Source: Marinomonas sp. UCMA 3892 (GTDB taxonomy: Bacteria; Pseudomonadota; Gammaproteobacteria; Pseudomonadales; Marinomonadaceae). From it: a stretch of DNA of 64,000 nt. The translations under genes were made by a program, and so were the position numbers. The stretch lies in the NCBI RefSeq assembly GCF_012726345.1, contig NZ_PTXN01000007.1:215595-279594 (forward strand). The letters run 5' to 3'. The notes below the pieces were generated by a model. The model saw nothing but the letters and a program-made list of their open reading frames with translations, was not told the origin of the DNA and made no database searches. Positions 20,001-28,347 of the stretch are shown here, one piece after another (positions within the stretch are counted from its first letter, which is position 1; the number at the start of each line of letters is the position of its first letter).

Positions 20001-20503
20001 AGGTCATGGCGGGTTTGATCGTTGACTTACGTATTACCAAGAGTAAAAAAGGTGGTAACATCGCCTTTGTCACACTAGATGACCGTTCTGCTCGAATTGA
20101 GGTGACGGTATTTCCTGATAACTATGACACTTTTAAAGACGTTATTGTCAAAGATGAAGTGGTAATAGTTGAGGGTGAAATTACTGTTGATGAATTTCGT
20201 GGCGGACAAAAAGTTATAGCAAGAAATATTCTTGATATTGCTCAAGCTCGGATTCGTTATGTAGAAGCGTTGCGAATTACGTGGACGTCAGAGACAGTAA
20301 CACCAACAGAAATACAGACACTGGCAAACTATATGGAATCCTATCGCGGCGATGGCTGCGATGTGGTAATAGGTTTTGATACACCGCAAGCATGTGGTGA
20401 TATCCGTTTAGGATCAGGTTGGAAGGTTCGTCCGGATGACGAATTAATTCACCAACTTCAGAAACAATACGGTAAACAAAATGTTCAGTTAGTGTATACT
20501 TAG
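17027..20503 (+). CDS. dnaE: DNA polymerase III alpha subunit
   Basis: DnaE is the replicative polymerase. The 1158-residue product (E. coli 1160) begins with a TTG codon 8 bp after GAGGG and starts STSFIHLRVHTEFSLVDG, the PHP domain. The polymerase core has GPGRGSGAGSLVAYAL and PDFDIDFCMDNRDRVIDY with the catalytic aspartates near residues 402-404, then the fingers, an HhH region, and a C-terminal OB fold (around 985-1070). The TTG start may keep its level low. No early stop or frameshift was seen. Confidence 0.98.
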   Translation: MSTSFIHLRVHTEFSLVDGLVKIKGLLGTTEFMSMPAVAITDENNLCGFVRFYKGAMEKGIKPICGADVVVAEDDDVDSRYRFTLLAMSNKGYKNIIAIISKGYQLGQVEGRPIIQREWIETHSEDVIALSGAGFGDIGYLLQKGRHEQAKNRLAHWMSIFPNRFYVELQRTSRPGEESYIHAVVPLAGELDCPVVATNDVRFLKRENFEAHEARVCIHDGVTLDDPRRKRRYSEEQYFKTPEEMAELFQDIPEALENTVEIAKRCSVDVLLGEYFLPDYPVPEGMTMEEFFSKLSYDGLIERFNFLTKKYGERIEKRRQEYWDRLDFELTIINQMGFPGYFLIVMDFIQWAKDNDIPVGPGRGSGAGSLVAYALKITDLDPLEYDLLFERFLNPERVSMPDFDIDFCMDNRDRVIDYVSRTYGRDAVSQIITFGAMAAKAVVRDVARVQGKPYSLGDKLSKLIPFEIGMTLKKALEEEPALPEFLAGDEDAAEVMEMAISLEGVVRNFGKHAGGVVIAPTKLIDFAPLYCEEDGSGLVTQYDKNDVEEAGLVKFDFLGLKTLTVVDWAVKNIDAINELEGKPPLDISLIDLEDRSTYDLLKRAETTAVFQLESRGMKELIKKLLPSRFEDIIALVALYRPGPLGSGMVDDFINRKHGRAELAFPHPDYQHQDLIPVLEPTYGIILYQEQVMQIAQVLAKFSLGGADLLRRAMGKKKPEVMAEQRLIFMEGALKNNIDKDLSGNIFDLMEKFAGYGFNKSHSAAYALVSYQTAWLKNHYPAPFMAAVLSADMQNTDKIVIFIEECRSMKLALELPNVNESVFKFTVNPKGAIVYGLGAIKGVGEGPIEAIVEARKEGPFEHIFDFCQRVGRKVNKRVMEALVRSGAFDTIGPNRATLFACIDEALKRAVQDAKNQDAGMMDLFGITVEENTEDAYREIGIQHEWPPRQRLDGEKDTLGLYVTGHPIDEYEKEIRRFVRSKIVDLQPKRGDTQVMAGLIVDLRITKSKKGGNIAFVTLDDRSARIEVTVFPDNYDTFKDVIVKDEVVIVEGEITVDEFRGGQKVIARNILDIAQARIRYVEALRITWTSETVTPTEIQTLANYMESYRGDGCDVVIGFDTPQACGDIRLGSGWKVRPDDELIHQLQKQYGKQNVQLVYT

Positions 20504-20629
20504 ACTCATTTAAATAGTTTTTGCAATGGAGTGCAGCGTAGAAATACGCTTAATAGAGCTATAGAGCAAACGGCTAGCCGCCTTTTGTCCTTGTATTTGA
20601 TGGCAACCAAACAGTAGTGTAATTAAACC

Positions 20630-21577
20630 ATGAATTTAGATTATCTCCCATTTGAGCAGCCGATTGCTGAGCTCGAACAGAAAATTGAAGAGTTGCGTTT
20701 AGTCGGTAACGATAATGAACTCAACATAAGCGATGAAATCAGTCGTCTTGAAGATAAAAAAATAGCGTTAACCAAGAGTCTATTTAGTAATTTAGGGGCA
20801 TGGGAAGTTTCTCAATTAGCGCGTCACCCAAAGCGCCCATATACTCTTGATTATATTAAGCACGTTTTTACTGATTTTGAAGAAATGCATGGCGACCGTC
20901 ATTATGCTGATGATCGTGCCATTGTAGGCGGTATTGCTCGATTAGACGGACGTCCAGTCATGGTTATTGGTCATCAAAAAGGCCGTGAAGTAAAAGAAAA
21001 AGTACTTCGTAACTTTGGAATGCCTCGTCCCGAAGGTTACCGTAAGGCGTTACGTCTTATGGAAACGGCAGAGCGTTTTAACATGCCTATTGTTACTCTA
21101 ATTGACACACCTGGAGCATATCCTGGTATTGGTGCAGAAGAGCGCGGTCAAAGTGAAGCGATTGCCTTTAACTTGGCGGTTATGTCTCGTCTAAAAACAC
21201 CAATTATTTCTACCGTAATTGGTGAAGGTGGTTCTGGTGGTGCGTTGGCTATCGGTGTTTGCGATGAACTAATGATGCTGCAATACGGCACATATTCTGT
21301 TATTTCACCTGAAGGTTGTGCATCTATTCTTTGGAAGAGTGCAGATCGTGCTTCTGATGCAGCGAAAGCCATGGGCATTACAGCTCAGCGTCTTCAAGAG
21401 CTAGGCTTTGTTGACACTATTATTCAAGAGCCCCTTGGTGGTGCACATATTTCTCATGAAGAAATGGCTCAGAGCTTGAAGAAAAATGTTCTTGCAGCAC
21501 TGGATCGTATGGAAGCCTTGACGACAGAAGAGCTATTGGCTCGTCGTTACAACCGTTTAATGTCTTACGGCCTATAA
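20630..21577 (+). CDS. accA: Acetyl-CoA carboxylase carboxyltransferase subunit alpha
   Basis: With AccD, AccA moves the carboxyl group from carboxybiotin to acetyl-CoA to form malonyl-CoA, the committing step of fatty acid synthesis. The 315-residue protein starts [19 protein letters not shown], and has the [18 protein letters not shown] helix region, [17 protein letters not shown] and [13 protein letters not shown] oxyanion loops. It lies 126 bp after dnaE, a common gammaproteobacterial order, and is followed by a terminator. Confidence 0.98.
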   Translation: MNLDYLPFEQPIAELEQKIEELRLVGNDNELNISDEISRLEDKKIALTKSLFSNLGAWEVSQLARHPKRPYTLDYIKHVFTDFEEMHGDRHYADDRAIVGGIARLDGRPVMVIGHQKGREVKEKVLRNFGMPRPEGYRKALRLMETAERFNMPIVTLIDTPGAYPGIGAEERGQSEAIAFNLAVMSRLKTPIISTVIGEGGSGGALAIGVCDELMMLQYGTYSVISPEGCASILWKSADRASDAAKAMGITAQRLQELGFVDTIIQEPLGGAHISHEEMAQSLKKNVLAALDRMEALTTEELLARRYNRLMSYGL

Positions 21578-21591
21578 TTTTTAGTTTTCTT

Positions 21592-21624
21592 AAAAAGCCT
21601 CCTATATTTAGGGGGCTTTTTTGT
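21592..21624 (+). terminator. Terminator after accA
   Basis: AGCCTCCT (21596-21603) pairs with AGGGGGCT (21610-21617), one G-T wobble, around ATATTT, with As before and a run of Ts after. It ends the accA transcript ahead of tilS. Confidence 0.85.
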
Positions 21625-21658
21625 TTTTAGCAACTTAGGTGCTTTGTTTTAAGAGTGC

Positions 21659-22969
21659 ATGATGAAACCGTTAAAATTTAAACCATTAACTTCTTTAGTG
21701 CCGTTAAGATTCAACTCTGATTGGGTAGAGTCTATTTTCTCTAGCACTGAAAAAGTGTGGGTTGGTTTTAGTGGTGGAGTTGACTCGCATGTTTTACTGC
21801 ATGCTTTAGTGAATCAAATTACCTTGGCGCAAAAACAAAAACTTTTAGTTCTTCATGTTCATCATGGCTTAAGTGCTAATGCCGATGATTGGCTTCTTCA
21901 TTGTGAGACAATTTGCAATAACCTTGGCGTTACTTTTAAGGCAGAAAAAGTTCAATTAGAAAGCCAAGCTTCTATAGAAGATGCCGCTCGGAATGCACGT
22001 TATCAGGCCTTTCAAGCTAATATGGGGGAGGGTGATGTGATTTTGCTTGCCCATCATGCTGGCGACCAAGCTGAAACCCTGTTATTTCGCTTGTTGCGCG
22101 GAACGGGGGGTAAAGGGCTTTCTGGAATGCCAAATGAGAGGTGGCTTGCTAACGGCAAAGCTCGCCTAATTCGTCCTTTATTGTCCGTGTCAAAACAAGA
22201 CATCGAAGGTTATGCGATCCAGCATAAACTTGACTGGATTCATGACGAGTCGAATTTTGACGAGCGCTTCACTAGAAATTTTCTTCGCCGCCGTATTGTA
22301 CCGGCTTTGAAAGAGCGCTTTCCTCGAATGGAGCTGAATATGGTTTCTTCTGCGGACCGCATAGCTACTGATTACGCCATGCTTTCGCAATTTGCTCAGC
22401 AGCAGTTGTCCGTATGGTGTAACCCATTTGGTGGTTTGGAGTTATCTAATATTCTTGATAAACCTCTTAATGAGCGGCTTTTTTGGTGGCGTCATTTTTT
22501 ACAAACTAAGAATGTTTCACTTACCCAGTCTCAGCTTGAAAGTGTTGAAGTCATGTTTTCAGGTGCAGAGGATAAGCAGCCAGAATTCGAATTTGCTAAT
22601 GGGCGAATTATGCGACATCAAAATAGCGCGTATCTGCTTCCTCCAGATGACGTGGTTAAATTTGCTGTATTGGTAGATGACGTAACAATCTTTCGTTCTT
22701 TTGATTGTATTACAGTCAAAGGGAGTGATGCATGTGAGCTGAGAGCACGTCCTCTGGGCGAAAGCTTGATTATGTCGAATGGTAAAACCCGTAAATTGAA
22801 AAAATGGCTTAATGATGAAGCTATACCAAGCTGGTGGCGTGATCATCTTCCGTATATATATTTAGGTGATACATTGGTTGCAATTGGTAACCTTTGGCAG
22901 CATCCAGATTACTCCTTTCTTACTGTTAAGTGGCAACCAAGCTCAAAGCTTCCCTTGCTACGTAGCTGA
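21659..22969 (+). CDS. tilS: tRNA(Ile)-lysidine synthase
   Basis: TilS attaches lysine to C34 of the AUA-reading tRNA-Ile, changing both charging and decoding. The 436-residue protein has the PP-loop motif SGGVDS at residues 38-43, HVHHGLSANADDW, AHHAGDQAETLLFRLLRGTG, and RPLLSVSKQDIEGYA, followed by the TilS-specific middle and C-terminal domains (RPLGESLIMSNGKTRKLKKW). Two ATGs in tandem mark the start. It directly follows accA, as in Pseudomonas and relatives. Confidence 0.96.
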   Translation: MMKPLKFKPLTSLVPLRFNSDWVESIFSSTEKVWVGFSGGVDSHVLLHALVNQITLAQKQKLLVLHVHHGLSANADDWLLHCETICNNLGVTFKAEKVQLESQASIEDAARNARYQAFQANMGEGDVILLAHHAGDQAETLLFRLLRGTGGKGLSGMPNERWLANGKARLIRPLLSVSKQDIEGYAIQHKLDWIHDESNFDERFTRNFLRRRIVPALKERFPRMELNMVSSADRIATDYAMLSQFAQQQLSVWCNPFGGLELSNILDKPLNERLFWWRHFLQTKNVSLTQSQLESVEVMFSGAEDKQPEFEFANGRIMRHQNSAYLLPPDDVVKFAVLVDDVTIFRSFDCITVKGSDACELRARPLGESLIMSNGKTRKLKKWLNDEAIPSWWRDHLPYIYLGDTLVAIGNLWQHPDYSFLTVKWQPSSKLPLLRS

Positions 22970-23124
22970 TATTGCAGGTGTAGCTTGTTGTTATTATTGT
23001 GTTTTTATTTGGCTGTTAGTTACACATTTAGTTTGTGTTCTTGAGATAAAATTCTATTCTTAATATATGATTCGTTTTTTGCATTCAAATTCATGCCTAA
23101 TATTTGAACGACAGGGTTTTTATA

Positions 23125-23328
23125 ATGCTTAATATGGTTGTTTTTGGTGGTTTGGAATTTAGCCCTCTGGTCGTTTATTTTCCGATTGCTTTTTTGTTGG
23201 CTGCCCTAACTCGTTATGTTCTACATCGTTTAGATTGGCATGATCGAATTTGGCGTGTAGCTTGGTTTGAAGTGTCGCTGTTTGTTTGTTACTTAGCATT
23301 AACCGTATATTTATTAGGTGGAAGATAA
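23125..23328 (+). CDS. DUF1656 (AaeX-like) small inner-membrane protein
   Basis: This 67-residue protein is almost wholly hydrophobic with two membrane segments and a conserved start (GGLEFSPLVVYFP). DUF1656/AaeX proteins almost always sit before an HlyD-type and a FUSC-type gene and are thought to be part of an aromatic-acid efflux pump, with no proven role of their own. I use the ATG at 23125, 8 bp after ACAGGG, rather than a TTG 21 bp upstream. The next gene starts 4 bp after its stop. Confidence 0.8.
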   Translation: MLNMVVFGGLEFSPLVVYFPIAFLLAALTRYVLHRLDWHDRIWRVAWFEVSLFVCYLALTVYLLGGR

Positions 23329-23332
23329 ATCA

Positions 23333-24190
23333 ATGGCAAAATATCTACGTATACTTTTAACTGTGCTCGTTGTTATTGCTGCGATTTTTGCTGGTCGCTG
23401 GGTGTGGAATGATTATATGCATTCTCCTTGGACTCGTGATGGTCGTATTCGAGCGGATATCGTCACTGTAGCGCCTGATGTATCTGGGTGGGTAAATGAG
23501 CTGAATATTACTAATGATCAAGCGGTTAAAAAGGGTGATCTATTATTTAGTGTTGATCAAAAGCGATATCAGGCAGCGCTAAATCAGAGCAAAGCAAATA
23601 CGGAAAATGCCCTTTATTCATGGCAATTGGCAAAACATAAATACGAGCGCCGGACTGCATTGTTAAGTCAAAAAGCCATCAGTGCAGAAGATTTAGAGGC
23701 GTCACGCATCAGCACAGAAATCGCCAAAGCAAATTATGATTTGGCGGTCGCTCAACAGGAAGCGGCACAGCTTAATTTTGATCGTACCAAAGTGTATGCA
23801 CCGGTGTCTGGTCATATTATTAATTTAAATTTACGTCAGGGTAATTATGTTGGGCAAGGTTCGCCAGTTTTTGCCATTGTGCAGTCGGATTCTTTTTACG
23901 TGACAGCTTACTTCGAAGAAACCAAAATCCCACTCATCCATTTAAACCAACAAGCTAAAATCACCTTGTTAAGTGGTGGCAAGCCACTTACTGGTCAGGT
24001 GGTGAGTATTGGTAAAGCTATAGCAAATACCAATACTCAGAGTAATGGGCAGCTTTTGCCGCAGGTTCAGCAAACCTTTAATTGGGTGCGCTTATCACAG
24101 CGAATTCCGGTGGATATCAAGCTAGATTCGTTAAATGCTGAAAGGCAACTAAGTGCTGGGATGACGGCTACTATTCATCTTACTCAGTAG
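23333..24190 (+). CDS. HlyD-type membrane fusion protein, AaeA-like
   Basis: It is the periplasmic adaptor of the efflux set. The 285-residue protein has one N-terminal membrane helix (LRILLTVLVVIAAIFAG), then SPWTRDGRIRADIVTVAPDVSGWV, a biotinyl-lipoyl half, a coiled-coil hairpin (about 75-140), LNFDRTKVYAPVSGHI and a beta-barrel part ending RIPVDIKLDS. The match to E. coli AaeA (p-hydroxybenzoate efflux) is clear by eye along the whole length. The ATG at 23333 follows AGGTGGAAG. The substrate here is not known; the nearby vanillate genes make a phenolic acid reasonable. Confidence 0.88.
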   Translation: MAKYLRILLTVLVVIAAIFAGRWVWNDYMHSPWTRDGRIRADIVTVAPDVSGWVNELNITNDQAVKKGDLLFSVDQKRYQAALNQSKANTENALYSWQLAKHKYERRTALLSQKAISAEDLEASRISTEIAKANYDLAVAQQEAAQLNFDRTKVYAPVSGHIINLNLRQGNYVGQGSPVFAIVQSDSFYVTAYFEETKIPLIHLNQQAKITLLSGGKPLTGQVVSIGKAIANTNTQSNGQLLPQVQQTFNWVRLSQRIPVDIKLDSLNAERQLSAGMTATIHLTQ

Positions 24191-24204
24191 TAGGGAGAGT
24201 CGTT

Positions 24205-26250
24205 TTGGGATTAGTGCTTAGAAATCTGTTTTTGCCAGAAAAACAGGCGGTTATTTTTGCGCTCAAAGGCGTTATTGCAATGGCGATGGCGCTGACGATT
24301 GCTCTCTCTTTGAATCTCGATCGGCCTTATTGGGCGTTGGTTTCCGCTGTCTTTTTGCAAATGCGTCCTGAAAGTGGTTTAGTCGTTGAAAAAGCCATTT
24401 GCCAAATTGTCGGCACTATTATAGGCGGCTTATTTGGCATTTTATTATTAACTCAGTTGATGCCGTATCCCTATCTGGCTTTGGGTGTCTTGGCGTTATG
24501 GCTGGGTTTGAATTCCGCCTTATCCGCTCTGGTGCGACAAGCAAATTTCGTCTATGCATTTGCCATGGCGGCGGTCACTTCTGAAATCATTGTTTTGATG
24601 GTTATGGCAAGCCCAACTACTGCTGATAGCCAAGCAGTCTTCAGTATTGCTCAAGCTCGTGTGAGCGAGATTGTCATCGGCTCCATATGTGCTGGTGTAG
24701 TTAGTCATATGTTCTGGCCAGTTAAAGTCAAAGACAGTCTGCAAATGCAGGCCAGATCGGTGATTAATCAAACGTTGCAGTATCTTGTTACCGAGTTAGA
24801 TCGGACGGGAACTCATGAAAACCGCCATAAGCAAATTGATGGCATTATGGCGACATTAGGTATGGTGAGTGAAGATTCTAGTGCTGCCAGTTATGAAGGT
24901 CCCAAAGGACCGGGACGAACGCGAGCTGCGAATCAATTGGCTCAGAAAGTGTTATCTTTGCTTGCTTTGGTGCAAATATTTGGCCGTTTGCAGCGTCGCC
25001 ATGCTGAATTGATTACGCCTGCTTTGGCACAATTACTGGATCAACTCCGTGAGGCATTTGGACGTATTGCAGAGTCCCGCGATTTTGAGTATTGCTTGGA
25101 TCAGGTAAAAGTATTGCGTCGAGATCTTGCTGAGTATCGGGCGAATAATCAGTCAGAGACGCCATTTGAGTTGCATATGTTGAATGTTGGGGCTGAGATT
25201 ACGTCTGAGCTAACGGTTTTATTACGGGCTTATCGCGCCTTGGAAGAACGTGATAGTACCTTACTGAACGCGCCTAGCATGTTGACTTACCGAGACCCGT
25301 TAGCGGGCTTTATTGTAGGTTTGCGAACCTGTGTGGTGTTTTTAATAGGTGCCTGTATCTGGGTTGGAACTGGCTCAACTGCTGCCTTGATGATTATGAT
25401 TTTGCCGGTCATTTTTTCGATTATGTTGGCTCGATTGCCATTGATGGTTCTAAAGGTTGTTCTAAAAAGGTTACTGATTGGTGTTGTTGTAGCGGTTCTT
25501 GTGGCGGTTTTTTACGCGCTTAATTTATTATCACAGAGCTCAGGGCAATTAGAGCTTCTATTACTTGTATTAGCCGCTCCATATTTCATTGGTTTATTGC
25601 TTCTATCGGACAGGCAAACTCTGCCTTATGGTTTGGGTTTTTGTATTCCTTTTTCCATTTTGGTTAGCCCAAGTAGGGACATGAGCCGAGCTTTTTCTAT
25701 CGATTATACAATAAGTTCTGCCATGGCAATTTTTGCAGGCGTGTGTATTTTGTTTTGGGTGTTTCATTTAATTACGGGACCAAGTGTTCAGTTGCTAGTT
25801 CATCGTATTTTTAAAACGACCTATCAAGACTTATTGGAGATTAATCAGCACACCAGTCCAACAGCTTGGTATAACCGCCGTATGGCCGATAGATTGTTGC
25901 GCCTGACAAATTATGACCAAGGTTCTAAATCGCGTGCAATTACAGATTTAGCATTAACTGCTTTAAATCTTGGCCATGTTTCTATTCGGCTGCGTTCGAT
26001 CTGTGAAAGCTTGGCAGGCAAGCAGCAGCTGAATTCACTGGAAGGTTGGCAAACTTCTTTGGCCAATGCTTTTTTATTGGCAAGTAAAGGTCGCTGTGAT
26101 GATGGCTTTGAAAAAGCCTGTAAGTCTTTATATGACGAGCTGATTACTTTTGTAGGAGATTCTAATCAGGTTGAAGCCATTCAGGGGATGTTTCTTCGTA
26201 TCAATATGTCGTTTGAAAGAAGTGCCGAGGCCATTGCTGCCCAGCGCTAG
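24205..26250 (+). CDS. FUSC-family inner-membrane efflux transporter, AaeB-like
   Basis: This 681-residue protein is the membrane transporter partner of the adaptor. It starts with a TTG codon after GGGAGAG. It has a first bundle of membrane segments (about 18-170), a long soluble region (170-350) and a second bundle (about 365-510), followed by a cytoplasmic tail, the layout of the FUSC/AaeB family. The motif LNLDRPYWALVSAVFLQMRPESG is typical of its first domain. It is the last gene of the three-gene set and converges on the kinase gene. Confidence 0.87.
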   Translation: MGLVLRNLFLPEKQAVIFALKGVIAMAMALTIALSLNLDRPYWALVSAVFLQMRPESGLVVEKAICQIVGTIIGGLFGILLLTQLMPYPYLALGVLALWLGLNSALSALVRQANFVYAFAMAAVTSEIIVLMVMASPTTADSQAVFSIAQARVSEIVIGSICAGVVSHMFWPVKVKDSLQMQARSVINQTLQYLVTELDRTGTHENRHKQIDGIMATLGMVSEDSSAASYEGPKGPGRTRAANQLAQKVLSLLALVQIFGRLQRRHAELITPALAQLLDQLREAFGRIAESRDFEYCLDQVKVLRRDLAEYRANNQSETPFELHMLNVGAEITSELTVLLRAYRALEERDSTLLNAPSMLTYRDPLAGFIVGLRTCVVFLIGACIWVGTGSTAALMIMILPVIFSIMLARLPLMVLKVVLKRLLIGVVVAVLVAVFYALNLLSQSSGQLELLLLVLAAPYFIGLLLLSDRQTLPYGLGFCIPFSILVSPSRDMSRAFSIDYTISSAMAIFAGVCILFWVFHLITGPSVQLLVHRIFKTTYQDLLEINQHTSPTAWYNRRMADRLLRLTNYDQGSKSRAITDLALTALNLGHVSIRLRSICESLAGKQQLNSLEGWQTSLANAFLLASKGRCDDGFEKACKSLYDELITFVGDSNQVEAIQGMFLRINMSFERSAEAIAAQR

Positions 26251-26261
26251 TCTATCTTTGT

Positions 26262-26295
26262 ATTAAGAGTCTAGGTGTCGATTTAGACTCTTAAT
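26262..26295. terminator. Bidirectional hairpin between the efflux operon and the kinase gene
   Basis: A perfect 12-bp inverted repeat (ATTAAGAGTCTA with TAGACTCTTAAT; 26262-26273 and 26284-26295) lies between convergent genes. On the minus strand the first arm is made of the last codons of the kinase gene and its stop begins the loop. Confidence 0.65.
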
Positions 26296-26963
26296 AACCA
26301 ATTAGCGTGATCTTTGTAATTAGCAACCAAATCTGCGTTTAATCCATCACTTTGATTAATTCTTTCCATGGCTTGTTGATGACTGAAGTTCCATGCTTGC
26401 ATATGGCGGTTTGCTAATCGTTCAATCGCGATTTTTACTGGAACATCCAAAAACCAGTGTTCGTCAAATAATGCTTTCGATTCTCGCCAGCCATCGTTTT
26501 GATGTAACAGATACAAACCTTCAATCAATACGACTTTAGTGGCTTTATTAATTGATACGTCGTTTTCTATTGGGTCGCCCAATGCATGGTCAAAACTTGG
26601 CCATAAAATATCTTCTAGTTGATAGCTTTGTTTAATTCTCTTAACTCGTTCGATAAAACCTGCACTATCAAATGTCCAAGGGGCACCACGTCTTGCGAAG
26701 GCTTCATCAGAGTTTGGTAAAGCATGAAGTTGAGCTTTGGATAGATGAAAGCCATCCATTGAAAGGCAAATCACTTGCGTGTTTTTTTGCTTTGAAAAAT
26801 ATTCAATCAAGTATGCCGCAAGAGTGCTCTTGCCTGAGCCAGGACCACCTGTTAAGCCAATAAGTGTTCGGCTCGATTTGGTCAGGCAAGCTTGGATTTT
26901 TTCTAGTGCGGCTTTTACATCTCTAGATTGCTCATAGCTACGATTGATATCAAGGGTGGTCAT
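26283..26963 (-). CDS. P-loop nucleoside/pantothenate-kinase-like protein (YggC/uridine kinase family)
   Basis: The 226-residue protein has a Walker A motif GGPGSGKST at residues 39-47, then LSMDGFHLSKAQL (substrate/metal Asp), RRGAPWTFD, WPSFDHALGDPI and VVLIEGLYLL (Walker B-like), the set seen in the PRK/uridine-kinase-like family including E. coli YggC. These enzymes phosphorylate small sugar or nucleoside-like molecules, but most members such as this one have no proven substrate. It stands alone between the efflux operon and the DUF6482 gene, and its last codons form half of a hairpin with the intergenic sequence. Confidence 0.75.
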   Translation of the reverse strand: MTTLDINRSYEQSRDVKAALEKIQACLTKSSRTLIGLTGGPGSGKSTLAAYLIEYFSKQKNTQVICLSMDGFHLSKAQLHALPNSDEAFARRGAPWTFDSAGFIERVKRIKQSYQLEDILWPSFDHALGDPIENDVSINKATKVVLIEGLYLLHQNDGWRESKALFDEHWFLDVPVKIAIERLANRHMQAWNFSHQQAMERINQSDGLNADLVANYKDHANWLLRV

Positions 26964-27091
26964 GGTGTTTCCTGTTCTTATTGTTTATCCGCATACTCTA
27001 GCATGAAGTAATTACAGGAATTTACATTTTTAAGTGAACTGTGAGTTATCTGGGGCGCGTATCTAATGAAACCCTAAGAAGGAGTTGCGTC

Positions 27092-27388
27092 ATGTTATTA
27101 AAAGAACTAAAAAAAATCTCTCATATCGATAAAGTAAAGCTGCATTCTCTTGAATTAAATTTGTATCAGTTGTCCGTGGTAATTGGGGATGAAGAAGATT
27201 ATGTCCAAACGGAACATGGGCGTTTTTTAACAAGTCATAACAAGCTGGATTTACAGGCTTTATTTAAGGATAAGACGGTTGGCGCAATGGTGCTGTGTCA
27301 TCAAAGTGCCTATGACGAAATGGTTGGCCAGCCAGTAGGTATGGGAAATTTCTTAGAAGTACCGCTTGGTAATACGGATTTGTCTTAG
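27092..27388 (+). CDS. DUF6482-type small protein, function unknown
   Basis: This 98-residue protein starts at an ATG 7 bp after AAGGAG; an in-frame start 51 bp upstream has no ribosome-binding site. It begins MLLKELKKISHIDKVKLHSLE and has LNLYQLSVVIGDEEDYV and QSAYDEMVGQPVG. The pattern matches the small DUF6482 family found in marine gammaproteobacteria as I remember it, without known function. No signal peptide, membrane segment or catalytic motif is visible. It is single-gene and convergent with the regulator gene. Confidence 0.6.
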   Translation: MLLKELKKISHIDKVKLHSLELNLYQLSVVIGDEEDYVQTEHGRFLTSHNKLDLQALFKDKTVGAMVLCHQSAYDEMVGQPVGMGNFLEVPLGNTDLS

Positions 27389-27404
27389 AAGGTTTGGTGT
27401 TGCC

Positions 27405-28124
27405 TCAGCTGCCTGTATTTTTTAATACGTGCATTCTTTCGCCGTTTTCTTCCATTTGGGAAAATACTTTCGCATAGCTGTGTGTGACATTGGCATGTTC
27501 ACGCATGATAGCTTCAGCTCGGCTTCCCTGCCCATGGCTGATGGCATCAAATACCGCATGGTGCTGCATATGGGCAAAATTAAAACGGCGATACTCCTGT
27601 GCTAGATTATTACGATCAAATGCTAGGGCACTCACCGATGCAAAAGGCAGATGTTCATTACGACTTAATGCTTCTGCTATGGCTGGATTTAAACTGGCTT
27701 CTATAATAATTTGATGAAAACGCTGGTTCATGTCGTGGTATATGGCGAGGTCTTGTTCATTGATGTTGCCTTTCGCAAACAATTCATCACCTTGTTTTAA
27801 TAGTTGTAGCAATTCATTGATCTGGGCTTTCGATAGTGTATTTTCCGCCGCCTGTCTTGCTGCCAACCCCTCAAGTACTCCTCGTACTTCAATAGCGCCG
27901 CTAATTTCTGCCTGCGTCACTTGACGAACAATGTAGCCACGTCCGGATAATTTAGTTAGTAAGCCTTCCTGTTCTAAGGTTCGAAAAGCAATGCGTACTG
28001 GAGTTCGTGAAACACCAAGTTGCTCTGCTGTAGGGATCTCTGCAAGGCGTTGCCCAGCTTCTAACTCACCAGACAAAATCATTTGTCGTAGTCGACTGAT
28101 TACTTGTTGTCCGGGTTTGTTCAT
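27405..28124 (-). CDS. vanR: GntR/FCD-family repressor, likely VanR
   Basis: It has an N-terminal winged helix-turn-helix (residues about 5-72, with LAEIPTAEQLGVSRTPVRIA) and a C-terminal FCD ligand domain with the metal-type residues in YHDMNQRFHQIIIEA, MQHHAVFDAI and MREHANVTHS. I use the ATG at 28124, which follows GGCAGGATC; a longer ORF upstream adds an unconvincing 28 residues. It is divergent from vanAB across a 223-bp region that holds three copies of the palindrome A(T/A)TGGATCCAAT. By family and position it should repress vanAB until vanillate binds; that is inference. Confidence 0.85.
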   Translation of the reverse strand: MNKPGQQVISRLRQMILSGELEAGQRLAEIPTAEQLGVSRTPVRIAFRTLEQEGLLTKLSGRGYIVRQVTQAEISGAIEVRGVLEGLAARQAAENTLSKAQINELLQLLKQGDELFAKGNINEQDLAIYHDMNQRFHQIIIEASLNPAIAEALSRNEHLPFASVSALAFDRNNLAQEYRRFNFAHMQHHAVFDAISHGQGSRAEAIMREHANVTHSYAKVFSQMEENGERMHVLKNTGS

Positions 28125-28186
28125 TGATCCTGCCTCTGTGTATTTAGAAAAAATATCATAGCGTAAATTCTGGGAAAATAGTAACG

Positions 28187-28198
28187 ATTGGATCCAAT
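28187..28198. promoter_or_regulatory. VanR operator candidate 1 (ATTGGATCCAAT)
   Basis: This perfect 12-bp palindrome is 63 bp upstream of the regulator ATG and occurs in an exact second copy next to the vanA promoter. Confidence 0.7.
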
Positions 28199-28255
28199 AG
28201 AGAAACATTTACATATCAATTGTTTAGCTTGAATGCCATTATTCATTATGTATCA

Positions 28256-28267
28256 AATGGATCCAAT
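28256..28267. promoter_or_regulatory. VanR operator candidate 2 (AATGGATCCAAT)
   Basis: This copy has one mismatch to the perfect 12-bp palindrome. It lies between the other two, 69 and 52 bp centre to centre. Confidence 0.6.
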
Positions 28268-28282
28268 TAATGCATAACTATA

Positions 28283-28319
28283 TTGTTTTATGATTTATTT
28301 TGTCTATATTGGATCCAAT
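28283..28319 (+). promoter_or_regulatory. vanA promoter with overlapping VanR operator 3
   Basis: A -35-like TTGTTT (28283-28288) and a -10-like TATATT (28305-28310) are 16 bp apart. The perfect palindrome ATTGGATCCAAT at 28308-28319 overlaps the -10 box and transcription start, the position expected for steric repression. Confidence 0.6.
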
Positions 28320-28347
28320 AAATAAAAATAAAAGCAGGAGAATTTCT

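Noticed and set aside
20504..20629. Possible RNA gene or small ORF between dnaE and accA
   Set aside because: 126 bp with no ORF with start signals, no terminator-like hairpin with T run, and no tRNA-like pattern.
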